Source: Hansfordia pulvinata
Taxonomy: Eukaryota; Ascomycota; Sordariomycetes; Xylariales
Reading direction: 5' to 3'
NCBI GenBank assembly: GCA_006538405.1
Contig: BJKQ01000001.1
Span: 4,216,001-4,280,000, forward strand
DNA length: 64,000 bases
Shown: piece after piece, positions 48,101 through 59,558 of the stretch
Layout: each line of letters begins with the position of its first letter
Numbering within the stretch: position 1 is the stretch's first letter
Program-made: the position numbers and the translations under genes
The notes under the pieces: generated by a model
Database searches by the model: none
Seen by the model: only the letters and a program-made list of their open reading frames with translations
What the model was told of the DNA's origin: nothing

Positions 48101-51100
48101 TGGCTGACGGCTACAGCTTCCGGGACGCTGCAGTCGTTCGCCGTAGTCATGGCCATGTCGCCGTGGTAGTTGGGTGATTGGTTGAGAGGAGGGGGAGACA
48201 TGAATGTGGTGTGCTGGGAGGGTGAGTGAGGGCAAGGCGGACGGACGCGGATCGCTCGTGTGACTTTCGAGGTCTGCCCGGACTAAAACGAGCCGTCTTC
48301 CCCACCGCGACAACCCACTCCACGGCGCTACTCCGTACAGAGATACCCTGCTGCCACCCGTACCGCGAGCTTCTGGGGCTGACTGGCTGCCCACCCCCGA
48401 GCATTTCGGCGGGTGGGTGTGGGAGGTACTCCTTACGAGAGCATTCCATGGGTGCTGCTTTCGAGGTAGCAGAGGTACCGCTCAGATACCTAGATACGTC
48501 GAGTGTGCTGATGTATGTATGTAGGGCTACATCCATATAGCTAGGTACATGTAGGATGCGATTCCCGTGCCGACGACCTCCTGGTGGACTGATGAGAGTC
48601 CGGGGGCGCAACTGCATGTACAAGCCGCGGCACACCTGCAGGTACCTGCACGTACGGGGGCAGGGAAGGCAGCTGCAGCTCGAGTTGGGGACCACTCCGT
48701 GCGTGCCTCCAGTCTTCTACATAGCCTGCCCCGTCGCGTCCGCCGCACCCGTGCCTGCCCCCATCCATACAACGGTCGCTACAAACGGGGGGCACCGGAA
48801 TACATGGATGGGCTCTTTGGATATAACCATCAGCCACCGAGGTGTGACCACCTCAATAGGTAGGTATGTTGCGGGTGTGGTTTAGAGTGCTGGAGGCCGG
48901 GTTGCGAGGAGGTTTCATTGGATCCAAGGTACTGTACCGGTACGCCTAGGAGGCAGAGAGTGGACTGGGCCATGCAGTGGAGGTCGGGCAGGTACGAGTT
49001 GAGGATGCAGGTCGGGGTGGGAAAGCGGGATCGATCATTTAAAAGGCACAGGCAGAACCCCCACTCTACCGCCCGCCCGCCGCGTCCACTGCACACACTC
49101 GCATCCATCCTGTTCTTGCCTGGACAGTGCTTGGATTCTAGAACGCGGCCTCGGATGCCACTGACTCTCCTCGACGGCACGTATACAACATCGCGACGTC
49201 GCCAGCTGGGCCGACGACCGACATCCCGTGACTCTCGCCTCATCACGACGTCTTCTTGACGAGCGACCAGTCCCCCGGACCGCAATTGCGCGCGCTCTCT
49301 CTCGTTCCCTCTCTGCCGCTGGCTGTCTGCCTACCTGGGCGCCCTCGCTTAATCCCGCACGCACGCCGGCCGGTAGCAAATTGGGGGGCAACATCCAGAT
49401 AGCAAGCACCATACGCACACCGACGCGGACTGGGTCGGTCGACCAGCAGACGCTCGCCCTCGCCCTCCCAGATCAGCACCCACACGGCTTGCGCCCATCT
49501 CAGCCCAAAGCCATTTATTTATACAGCGCTGCCTATTCCCGGGTACCGCGGCCAGTGGCTTCCCGTCCGGCTTGCTTCATCATTGTTCAACACGACTACG
49601 CCGCCAGACTCAGCCCGCCAGGTACGCAAGCTTCCACATAGTCCCTCCCCGCGCACGCGCGCACGTGTTGTCCGCTGTCAGTCTGCCGTCCCCGGCCCCC
49701 CTTCAACCGAGAATCCGTTGCACAATCAGCGCCAGTGCCGCCCTCGCCTGCCTCGTCAACGTCTTGTGCAACAGCAGTGTACGGAGCAAGCAAGTGCTTT
49801 GGTCCGAGCGCCACGATTCTCTCTCCGAGTGGTTTGCCATATCGCCCAACGGCGCATCACAGGCTGTTGATCGCCGGTCATCTTGTCCAGCCTGCTTCAC
49901 TTCTTCACCTTGATCTTCACCTTGGCCTGCCCCGTCGCGCCTCATTGTCGCATGTCAATCTTTAAATGCCTCGTCTGCCTAAATCTCTGCCCCTGCCCTG
50001 CGGCTAGCAGGGGACCGGGGCTGGCCCCGAAGAGAAATGGCTGGGCCAAAGGACCCTGATCCGCCCCGTTGCGCACAGTCGCGCACTTGCGCGCCGCCAC
50101 GCTTCTCACGTTCACCTTGTGCCGGCCATCAATCTATGGATACAAAGGCGCCGTCGGCGATCCACCACGCCAGCAGGTGCCGGCGCCTCGATCGCAAGGA
50201 CTAACGGGAGAGCCACCTATTATGGAACCGCACGGGGCAGCCCGTTCGCCCGCGAGACCAAGGATTGCTTGTCGCCTCCTCCCAGTTGTCGACTTTCCTA
50301 TCCTGCCCGGCATCTGATAACCAGCCCGATCTCCCCTATGTGCGCTCGCGCCCTTCCTCCCCTCGTTCCCAGTCGTCAACTGCTTTCCGCCAAAGCCATT
50401 GTCTTTTGGCCTTTCACTTTCACGAGCAAGCGCGTACTTCTCCTTGGGCCCCCTGTTCATGCAGCCCCGCTCGCACCAGGCCCCGGTAATCCACACCCTG
50501 CGGCACGCTGCGGCTTCGCTTGCATATGCTGTACGGGGATCTGGTCCTGGGCGGCGGCGGCGGCGACAGTGGCCAGCCAGCCCGTAAACCTTTTCCGCCA
50601 TACAAAAACCGCCTCACCACCCACCCCGGCTGCTTATCCAAACTAACATCTCTTCTCGGCTGCCACCAGACCATCTCGTCGGCGACTGAACAATTGTGTG
50701 CAACGTAGAGTTTCAGATCGCATTCTTTGGCCCCCTTGCCCACCTGCACGCTTGGCCTGCATCGTCCCCGCGTTGTCTCACCCCAAGCCAGCGTATCACG
50801 GTGCATAGACGACGACCTGCTGCACCAGCCACTGCGGTATCTGGCATAGACACCCAGCTCGATTGGGTCGGGGAAAACAGCGCAACGACGGATCACTGCC
50901 GCCCCATCCACGCATCCCCCAGGCACTTCGAGCCGCGTCGGAGAACAGCGACTCCTTCGCATCCCTCTGCGCGTCACCTCCAAATATCTGCGGAGTGCTG
51001 GTGTTGGATTACTCTGTCCAACCCAGGCTTGGAGCTCTGGACTGTCTCGCTGCAGTCTGCGTTGGCCGCCGAGCAGGAGCTCGATACCGGGGCACAGTTT

Positions 51101-51207
51101 GCAACTCGTCGTCTTGCCCCAGTCCCACCACCTCCGGTTCGGCGGAGGTATCTGGCGCTGGCCCTGATATTTGTTAACCCGGACATGGACGTGAAGACTG
51201 GTTGAAC

Positions 51208-54200
51208 ATGACCTCGGTTCTGACAGCCCAGCCCGACAGTATCAAGATATCGAGGAACGTTGCACCCACGGCGCCAGACATGAATCAGACACAGGAACCA
51301 ACACCACCGCAGGCGTCGAAGCAAGACGACGACATGGACAAACATTCCCATGGCGGACCTGGCGAGGGAAGTGTCAGCGACCAAGCTGGCGACGGCCACA
51401 CGTCCAATTCGGAGGAGGGCCCGGCCGCGAAGAAGAGGCGGAGGAGCAGGAAAGGCCTCGACAAGAAGTTTGAATGTCCGACAGAGGGTTGCGGGAAGAG
51501 CTATTCTAGAGCCGAGCATCTGTAGGTCTTGAGGGTTGTGTTGGATGGGTCGCCGAACTTTGCTAACAGGCCTCTAGTTACCGACACCAGCTCAACCACT
51601 CACCCAAGCAAATTTACCAGTGCGACTTCCCGGACTGCAATCGGACCTTTGTGCGCCAGGACTTGTGCAACCGTCATATGGACCGCCACACCGCCAAGAA
51701 CTCGTCTCTGGGTCGAAGGGAGTCCATCGGCCAGGGTTCGCCAGACGCAACGCGTCCTCACCTGCCCGTCGGCGGCTCCGCCTCCCCAGAAGGGCACAGA
51801 CCCTCGGCCACCAGCTACAGCAGACTCCAAAGCCAATCGCAGTATAGATCACCCCAGGACGTCGGGGGGAGGCCTTTCACGCCTATGGACAGCACCCCGC
51901 CATCTACCTTTGGTCTCGGCAATAACAATGCCGCTGGGTATGGCCACCAGGAGTCAGGCTTTGGCGGCTTCAACGGAACGCAGCACGCACAGCAATCGCC
52001 CGCCGCGGCGCACCGGACCACGGGGCAAACAAGCAGCGGCAACTATGGGGTTTTGTCTCCTATCTCTACGCAGCAAAGTGGCTACCACACTCAGCCCATC
52101 AACACGCCACAGTCTTCCACCACGACCCCGTTCGTATCACAACAAAACTTCCCTCCCTTTACTCTGCCACCCGCCGAATATGCCAACACCAGCACAGCTG
52201 CGATGACGAATGACAATGGACACAGCTATGTCCCCACGACGTCTGGGGATTTCCACGACCAGTCCCACGCCGAATCATCGGGGGAGAGGATGCTGCTTGA
52301 CCAGATGGCAGCGCAGACCACGATACCGGTCTTTGGGAGTGATGGGTTCCAAAACAAGTCGCCCTACATTTCCATTCCAGAAGACTTTGTGGCGTATCTC
52401 TTCAACACGACTTCGGCAGCTGGGTCGCCTACTATGGGGCACGTATTGCCACATACCCAGTACGCCGGGTAAGTCTCATGCAGCGCGAAATCCCCAAAGC
52501 TAAGAGCTAACTAGCCTCCAGTTATGGCGACCAAAATCAGCAACAGTACAGCATGCCTTATCTGGGTGCCGATCATTTATCTCTCAGCGGCTTTCCCCAC
52601 GCCAATCAACCGCAGCAAGTTATGGCTGTCAACAATTTGCTGGACGCCAACCCCCCGAGTCTCTCCTGTCCGAGGAGAAGAGCCTGGAGATATACGAATA
52701 CATTAGGGATCGCTTCCACGAGTCGGATCACGCCCCGGTGGATCGCCAGCGAGACATCATCCTGTCGGGGGACCGAAGCGATGAGAACCACATGCTAAGC
52801 CGCAAGATGATGCAGCAGTACATCGGGTCGTATTGGGCGCACTTCAGTGACCAGGTCCCGATTCTGCACAAACCGACATTTTCGCCGGGCAACACCCCCA
52901 CACTGCTGCTGCTGGCCGTCATGTCGATAGGGTCAGCCTGCTTGGACAGGACACACGGCCACAAAGTCACAAGAGCTGGTGCCCAGCTCTCCAATTTCCT
53001 GGCATGGCATCTCCGATGGGAGATATTCATGGACGTGAGCTTCAGGCCACCGGCCAAGCTCTGGGCGTTCCAGGCCGTGATCCTCCTGGAACTCTACGAA
53101 AAGATGTACTCAACGCGGGAGCTGCATGAAAGGGCGCACATTCACCACGCAACGACAATCACCCTGATGCGCCGGGGCCGATCTCTGATTGGCAAATCGG
53201 CGCTGGACTCGCCACCCAACCCCGCGACGATAGACGCGACAGCTCTGCTGGTGCCAACCAGCCGGATGAGTGGTGGAACCATTGGATCATCAACGAGACG
53301 ACGCGCCGCACGGCATTTGCAGCTTTCTTGATCGACTCGATCCATGCGACAATGTTTGGACACTCAACCGTCATGGTAGCGCACGAGATGAGACTGCCTC
53401 TTCCTTGCGACGACAAGCTCTGGAAAGCTGCCAATGGCGCGGAGGTCGGGAGGATCGACTCGAGGCTGCAAAGCGAGGGAATCAAAGCCATCTCCTTCCT
53501 CGAAGGGCTCAAGCGGACTCTGGCGGGGCATGAAGTGGTGACCAATACCTTTGGCCGGCAGATTCTCATGGCCGGTCTTCTTAGCGTCAGCTGGCACATG
53601 AACCAGAGAGATCTTCAAGTCCACTCGCTGGGCGTGTCCGCAGCTCTCGGCGGACGGGACAAGTGGCGCTCGACATTGACGAGAGCGTTTGATTCGTGGA
53701 AGACCGACTTCGACAAGTCGCTGGCTCGCTCTGAGGTCTTTGCCGACCCTTACGGCCACGACAGGCGCAACAAGGCCAACGTGGTCTTTGAAAGCCGCAC
53801 CGTACTGCATCACTTGGCGCACATGGCCATGCACGTGGACATTGTCGACTGCCAAATCTTTGCTCGCGCCAAGCGATTGCTGGGAAGAGCGATCGGGCAG
53901 CCCGACCTGAACAGTGCGCAGAGACGAATGAAGGAGGTATGGGCGCCCTCGGCTAAGGCCCGCGATGCGACGTACTACGCCCTCAGCTTTCTGTGCTCTG
54001 TTCTGGCGCCTGGGTTGGGACGGACCGAGTCGCACGGGGACCTGGGGATCACAGAGTATTGCGCCAGAGACGACGTGCTACTGAACCGTCCCTGGGTCCT
54101 TTACTTTGCAGCATTGGTTGTTTGGTGCTATGGGTATGCCCTGGAGGGTCCTTGCAGCCACATCCCGCTGCCAACGACGCATGCGGAGAAGGTTGGGCAG

Positions 54201-54394
54201 ATGCGCAGCTACCTCCACAGGCTGGGGAGCGTGCAGTCACCAGAGGATCTCAAGAGTATTCAGGGGTGAATCAAAACAGCGCCTTGCTGATGGTGCTGCG
54301 TGATTCGTTTGAAAGCACCAGGTGGGAGCTTCTGCACGAAGGTGCAAACTTGCTGCGGAACTGCATCCATCTCAACACAGGCGGAACGGTATGA
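51208..54394 (+). CDS. C2H2 zinc-finger transcription factor with fungal regulatory domain (three frameshifts)
   Basis: A nuclear regulator, probably DNA-binding. The exons are 51208-51521, 51578-52468 and 52522-54394. The introns are 56 and 53 nt, and the first, with a GCTAAC branch site, cuts inside finger 1. Finger 1 uses Cys90, Cys95, His108 and His112. Finger 2 uses Cys120, Cys125, His138 and His142. A basic KKRRRSRKG patch just before them can serve as a nuclear signal. A Gln/Ser/Thr-rich region follows, then a C-terminal half (from LSEEKSLEIYEYIRDRF) with the helical pattern of the fungal-specific transcription factor domain (QYIGSYWAHFSDQVPILHKPTF, ATMFGHSTVMVAHEMRLPLP). Three apparent missing bases break the frame at C6 52651-52656, C4 53220-53223 and G4 54263-54266. 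Allowing for them gives 1026 aa ending HLNTGGTV. It belongs to the group often labelled klf1-like in fungi, but I cannot fix an orthologue. Confidence 0.88.
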
Positions 54395-56801
54395 GGGGAC
54401 CGATATGCTTACTGGGGTAGCAATGTACCATGATGGGGGGATCTCATGCGCGAGGAGACACGGGATCGAACATTTTAGGTTTCTGCCCAGGTCTACACAG
54501 GCTGGGCATGGGTTTTCTGGTGCTGGGGATAGATGGAGGGATGGTGGGAAGTGTCGGGTTACGTCGCGACGACATTGCTAAGTTTTCGATACCCACAAGA
54601 AGTCTGAGTTGCTATAGAGCAGGGGCGGCGTTTCGCTATTTCGACCCTCAATCTAATTAGGACGTGTAATTAACCACAATGAGGAAACCGAAATGCTGCA
54701 ATTGAAGAGTGTCGGAAATGGCGAGTCAAACCCATCTTAGTAGTGTAGTTCCGAGTACGTAACCGTCAAGCCACATGTGTAAACAGCCAACACGTTCAAG
54801 CCGGAGGCTTTACGGTTGACCATTGGCGGCATAGAGCCGCGTTATCCAGGTCTACCGAATCCGGCAGCAAACCAAATGATCCCCAACTTTGTCGATACTC
54901 ACAGTTCAACGCGACAATATGTCCCAGGCGGAGGATGGAGAAGGGGGCAACCTAGTAGGGCTCAGAGAAAAGTCCGCTGATTGACGGGGGCGTGGGGCCG
55001 CGCCTTTCGCTATTGCGTCTCGGACGGCGGAAGAAGAACAGCGGACGGCAATCCGCACGGGCCAGAGTGAAATGTCCACAGTTTTGGCCTTTGCATGAGA
55101 AACCCAAGATCCACACAGCCTCTCTCTTTCTCGGAAGAAACAAAGTGGGAGGGCGACCGCCGCCGAGACCGACCACGGCCAGTGGTGGTGTTGATGGGGG
55201 AGGAAGACGCGCGATCCGGATCTGGGCTCTTAACGCCGGACTCCCCCCGCCCCCGCGCAGGGCTTCAGCCTCCGAAGTTCCGTGCAACAACACGCGACTG
55301 GCCGCGAGGGCGCTCACGTAGCGGGTTAGTTACCAGGCCGGGCTGACAGTATATGAAGCTGGGGAGGTTGAGCGGGCGAAGTGAGAGGATGTGGACCCTT
55401 CCCTGCCCGTAGCGTGGCGCAGAGTGCGTGACAATGTACCACCATATGGGCGGGCCGCCGCGGCAGGGGCTCAACTGACCAGGTTAACTTGGACCCCTTT
55501 TCAGCCGATGCGAGGCGTCCTATTTCTGCGCGGTCGCGGGGGGAGGGGCAAATGGAGTCTTTGTGCGGCTTTGGCTTTCGGGTTGAAAAAGCTGTGTGTG
55601 CGTGTGTGTGTGTGTGTGTGAAGTGGCGTGGCCATGCGGCTGCGGGAGAAGCGCGGTTCGGACTTGTTAACTCCGGGTCGTCCGAGACCGGGACTGAGGC
55701 GAGGGGAGATCTGTCAAGGTCGATCCTGCGTGGGATTTGAAATCGCAAGTCAATGTCGGCAACGGTATAGCTGATGCCGACACGGGACCTGGAGCGCGTG
55801 CTGAGGTGTGGAAGTGGAGGGGATCACGGCGAGGGTCAACTCATGGGATAGCTTTCTGTCGGGTCTTGTCTTGTGTGGTGTAGCTAGGAGCAAGTACATC
55901 CTAACCGTGTAAGTCGGCGCCTGGGTGTCAGGATACCCTACCCAATGGACAGCAGACCATTTATGGATGGATTCAGCACGTTGGACATCCAATGATCCCG
56001 CGTCGTCTCTCCAGCTCAACTGTATCTACCTACCTCCTACATACCCCATGGATGCGGATGGAATACACATCTATGGACATGTCCATGTAGGTGCAGGGAA
56101 AATGAGGTATCTTAGGTACATGTAGGTCGTCCCATTGGTACATTAGGTAAGTACCTTCATCATTGCATTGGATACAAGCTTGACTGCTCCCACCCAGGAC
56201 GTGCCTTCCTCATGAAGGCGGGTGCTTGCACGCGGGTGGGACGGCGGGTGCCCGGAATGGCGCTGCTTAACCCCGGATTCTCGGAGCAGAGGCCCGGGAC
56301 GGCGGAACGCGGACTGGAAGGGACTGGGTTAGGCTAGGCTGGGCTGGGTGCCGCCTCCGCTCCTGCCTCACTCCGTGCCTCCTCCAGCGGTCATCCGATT
56401 CCAGATTCCCGCAACCAACTGAATGGGATGTGCTACTTGCTTCTCGGACCAAAGATCGGACCGTGGGACTGTTTCCCATCTCTGCTCTACCAGTTGCACA
56501 CACCCACGCCCTCCCGACCATTTGCACCGAAGCCCTACCACTTCACATCAACACACCTTACTGGACCTACACCCGATACTTTGATAGAGCGGCCGGGCAC
56601 CCCATGTCCCACTCACTCCTATACTGACTGGACTCAAGCCGGCTTGCACTCGAAACCGGCAGCCCCGTCACCCCATGTCGCCCTCTTCCCTAACTACTTG
56701 CCTGCTCTCCTCTCCCCATGTTGATCTCTAGACTCGCACTAGCAGCCCGGCCTCGATTATGAATCCCGCTGCCACTTAAGCCCCTCCGCGTCCCATCAGA
56801 C
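54395..56801. other. Intergenic region upstream of the F-box gene
   Basis: This 2.4 kb lies between the C2H2 gene and the F-box gene, both on the plus strand. It includes a TG run (about 55600-55620) and GTACATGTAGG/TTAGGTAAGTACC motifs near 56105-56155. A pyrimidine-rich leader precedes the F-box start. I see no gene. Confidence 0.55.
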
Positions 56802-58664
56802 ATGCTCCTCACCCAGCTGCCGCCGGAGCTCCTCCACCATGTCCTCTCCTACGTCGACCCGGCCGACCTGGCCCGCGTGCCCGCCGTCTGCCGCCTGTTA
56901 CACGCCATGGTCACCCGCAACGACCTGCTCTTCCGCGATGTCTATCTCAACTGCCTCGACCCCCTCCCGCCGCCACCCTCGACTGGCCCAACGCCCTCAA
57001 GGACTTCGTTCGGCTCCAGAACCTCTGCCGGCCCGGCGAGACGGTCGAGGACAAGCTCATGGTAAGCCGGAATACCCGTCCTTCCTCCCTGCCGCGCTTC
57101 ACTGCCCTTTCCCGGCTCGACTGATCGTCTTCTCGGTGTTCGGTGCCCTCTCGTGTCCAGAGGTGCGACATTGGCCTTGTCTACCGCGTTATCACGTCCC
57201 TCTTGATCAATGCCTCGGCCAGCACCCCGCATGGCACGTCGCGCAACGCAAAGGCGCTCCGCCGCCTCTTCGTCGACGGGGCCAACCGGCGCGTCTACCT
57301 ATGCCGGTCGCGGATCTTTGAGCGGGCCCGCGCCGAGTTTGCGAGCGGCTGCACGGGCACGCCGGCCCCGCGGGCAGCGATGCACCAGATGAGCGCCCAC
57401 TTGCACTGTCTCTACGGCGTGCCTATTCTATTTGCCCACAGCGACGGCTTCCGCACCCGGTCCAGCCGCATGGGGCCCTTTGCCAGCTCCAAGGTCTACG
57501 ATCTGCGCCAGTACACGCCCCTGACCCGCCGCGGGCCGTTTATGCGCGACGGCTCGGACCGTGTCGACTGGGAGATGGTCGAGGCTGTCATGATTATTGT
57601 CGGCCAGAAAATCCGCTGCGCCAGAGACTTGTTCTTCCCCATGGACAGGGCCTTCTTCCCCAAGCCCTTCTCCCGCACTTGGCCCAGCAGCTACCGGCCA
57701 CTCAATAAGCAGAACGGCACGGCGCCGCCGCACCAGAGGGCGCAGCCTCCCCCGATCCCGAAGCCACAGCCCGCCGCCGAAGACCCGTATGGCATCACGG
57801 GTATCTGGGTTCGGGTCATCTGCTTCCTCAACTGGGAGCACTTTTACGCGTACAATTTTGCCCCCAACAGCCAGCCAGGCGAGAACGTGCCGCGTCCCGT
57901 TGTCAACATGCAGCTGCAGACCATGCGTGCCATCGCCATGAAGTTGTGGGTGACCGGTATGTCCGCCCCGAAGCCCGAAGACGGTCAGGCTCTACCCGTC
58001 GCCCATTTTGAGGGCAAGGCGCTGGCGCTCCAAGTCGACGAAACGACGCTCGCCGACGAGGCTGAATTGGCTAGAATGCCCAAGACTTCGGTTAAAGGTG
58101 CGTGGGTCCACATCGCATTGAGCATACCGCGCGATTGGGGATGAAACCCGCCTGCTCACCTAAACCAATGGCTAGGAACTGTGCGGTTGACCAAGCACGG
58201 CGATGTCCGCTGGACTGCGTGCAGCTACGTCCCCGACGGATCGCGCTGGAATAGCGAGAGCATCCAAGTTGGGGGGCTTCGCAGCGCCAATGGGGTCCTG
58301 GGTAACTGGTTTGACGCGTAAGTTCACCTCCCTATGACCAGTGCTTTCTCCAGCACGACGTGTTCCATGCGGCGCTTACATGAGCAACAAAATCGGTTCT
58401 TGCCGGTGACTTTTTAGGAATCTCGACCCTATAGCACCGACAGGCGCCTCAGCATACTGGAAAATCTCGGATAGTCTCACGACCACGATGAAGGAGGTTC
58501 ACCAGATGCTCACGGGGTGGGGACCCTGGACGACTGGCTCGGAAAATACCTCAAGCGTTGCTAATAATTCCGTTGGTGACGAGAGTTCCGCGAGCGACGA
58601 CGATCCCATGGACTCGGACGATCTCACGGGCTCGGACAATTCCATGCACGACTTCAACATCTAG
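56802..58664 (+). CDS. F-box protein (one frameshift)
   Basis: A probable substrate receptor of an SCF ubiquitin ligase. The F-box is at the extreme N-terminus (LLTQLPPELLHHVLSYVDPADLARVPAVC, split here as two blocks). It binds Skp1 by family knowledge. The exons are 56802-57061, 57161-58097, 58176-58317 and 58418-58664, with introns of 99, 78 and 100 nt and consensus splice sites (GTAAGC, GTGCGT, GTAAGT). The rest matches a fungal F-box family with GIWVRVICFLNWEHFYAYNF, GTVRLTKHGDVRWTACS and GNWFDANLDP blocks. The tail is rich in Asp and Ser (SDDDPMDSDD). In exon 1 the frame breaks between NCLD and LDWPNALKDFVRLQNL, in the C-rich stretch 56960-56977. One missing base explains it and gives 528 aa. 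The substrate is unknown. Confidence 0.88.
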
Positions 58665-59116
58665 CAACACTAAGAAAGCTATCGAAGGGGAGGGACACAC
58701 GGTAACGATGCCTGAGTACTCGATTGTGTTGTGATCAAGGTGTTTTGTGCTTTGCTACGCGAAACAGGAATGCACAAATGCTGGAGTCCTTGGGGCATGA
58801 TGTTGAATATTAAGGAAAGCCTCTACTTCTCTCCGCTTCGATCATAGCCGGCGCAAGCGTGCAGCACAGCGATCGTCACGCCATCTCAAAAAAATAGCAT
58901 GAGGTTCACGGATACAATGTAGCTGCCGGGCAGCAAGCGATGGGAATTGGATAGTCTGCAAGAGGTTGAAATATGGTCATCCCTTGTCGACTTTTTACTC
59001 AGAATCATCAGTCGCAGTATGAGTACCTAATGAATGAACTTAAGTACACAACGTCTACTGGGGCATTTGCAGCTACAGGGGCTGTGGAAGTGCCACATTA
59101 TTCCTGACTGCACGTG

Positions 59117-59136
59117 GTGTACGAGTTCTCGTACAC
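59117..59136. repeat. Perfect inverted repeat GTGTACGAG / CTCGTACAC
   Basis: Two 9-nt arms separated by TT can fold into a hairpin or serve as a dimer-type protein site. They lie about 420 bp upstream of the pex12 start. Confidence 0.85.
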
Positions 59137-59325
59137 GAACGAACCCGCTCAGCCGCCGGCCGACGCGGACCCGGTGCCGAACCTCGGCAAACCAGCCCAG
59201 AATTGCCCGAAGAGGCGAAAGCGGCAAGTGACGTTGACTGCAGGTGCTACGAGGATTGCTGCTATCGCCGGTCCCGTTCCTCAGCTCCCCTCCACCCTCC
59301 ACACAAACGCACACACAACACCCCT

Positions 59326-59358
<33 letters not shown>

Positions 59359-59480
59359 CACCACCAGGCCCGATTCCCATCAATCACGACACGACACCGT
59401 CCACAGCCAGCACCGCCAGCATAGCCCCCGGCTGCATGACGCCCCCGCAAATGGACATGTAGCAGCCTCGCACCATCTGA

Positions 59481-59506
59481 GCCCAGCCCAGCCCAGCCCA
59501 GCCCAG
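59481..59506. repeat. GCCCA pentamer repeat
   Basis: Five head-to-tail GCCCA units within the probable pex12 leader. Confidence 0.9.
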
Positions 59507-59558
59507 CAACGGAACACTACATACAACCTTGCCACCCTCCTCGCGGCGGCGCGCAGCC

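Larger units (their letters stand above)
39498..51207. other. 11.7 kb stretch without a recognisable gene
   Basis: No frame gives a recognisable protein, and no tRNA, rRNA or transposon signature was found. The first 900 bp after pdx3 are more AT-rich. Simple repeats include a 19-bp tandem duplication (40362-40399), C23 (41213-41235), ACGC tetranucleotides near 41945-41970, (CAG)11 (42268-42300), G18 (42458-42475) and G20 (45097-45116). TACTCGTAC-type motifs are frequent between 42 and 46 kb. The last 2 kb (49000-51200) become pyrimidine-rich and probably form the promoter and a long leader of the downstream C2H2 gene. Confidence 0.6.
58665..59558. promoter_or_regulatory. Intergenic region upstream of pex12
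   Basis: The first half is AT-rich 3' flank of the F-box gene. The second half is the pex12 promoter. It contains a 9-bp inverted repeat with a 2-bp loop (59117-59136), a GAC/ACG triplet stretch (about 59328-59360) and GCCCA pentamers (59481-59506). I see no gene. Confidence 0.5.

Noticed and set aside
3881..51207. Transposon remnants, secondary-metabolite cluster or viral insertion in the deserts
   Set aside because: No terminal repeats, target-site duplications, reverse transcriptase, transposase, polyketide synthase, peptide synthetase or capsid-like motifs were visible in any frame.
54465..54500. GGGATCGAAC resembling a tRNA B-box complement
   Set aside because: No cloverleaf or matching A box can be built around it.
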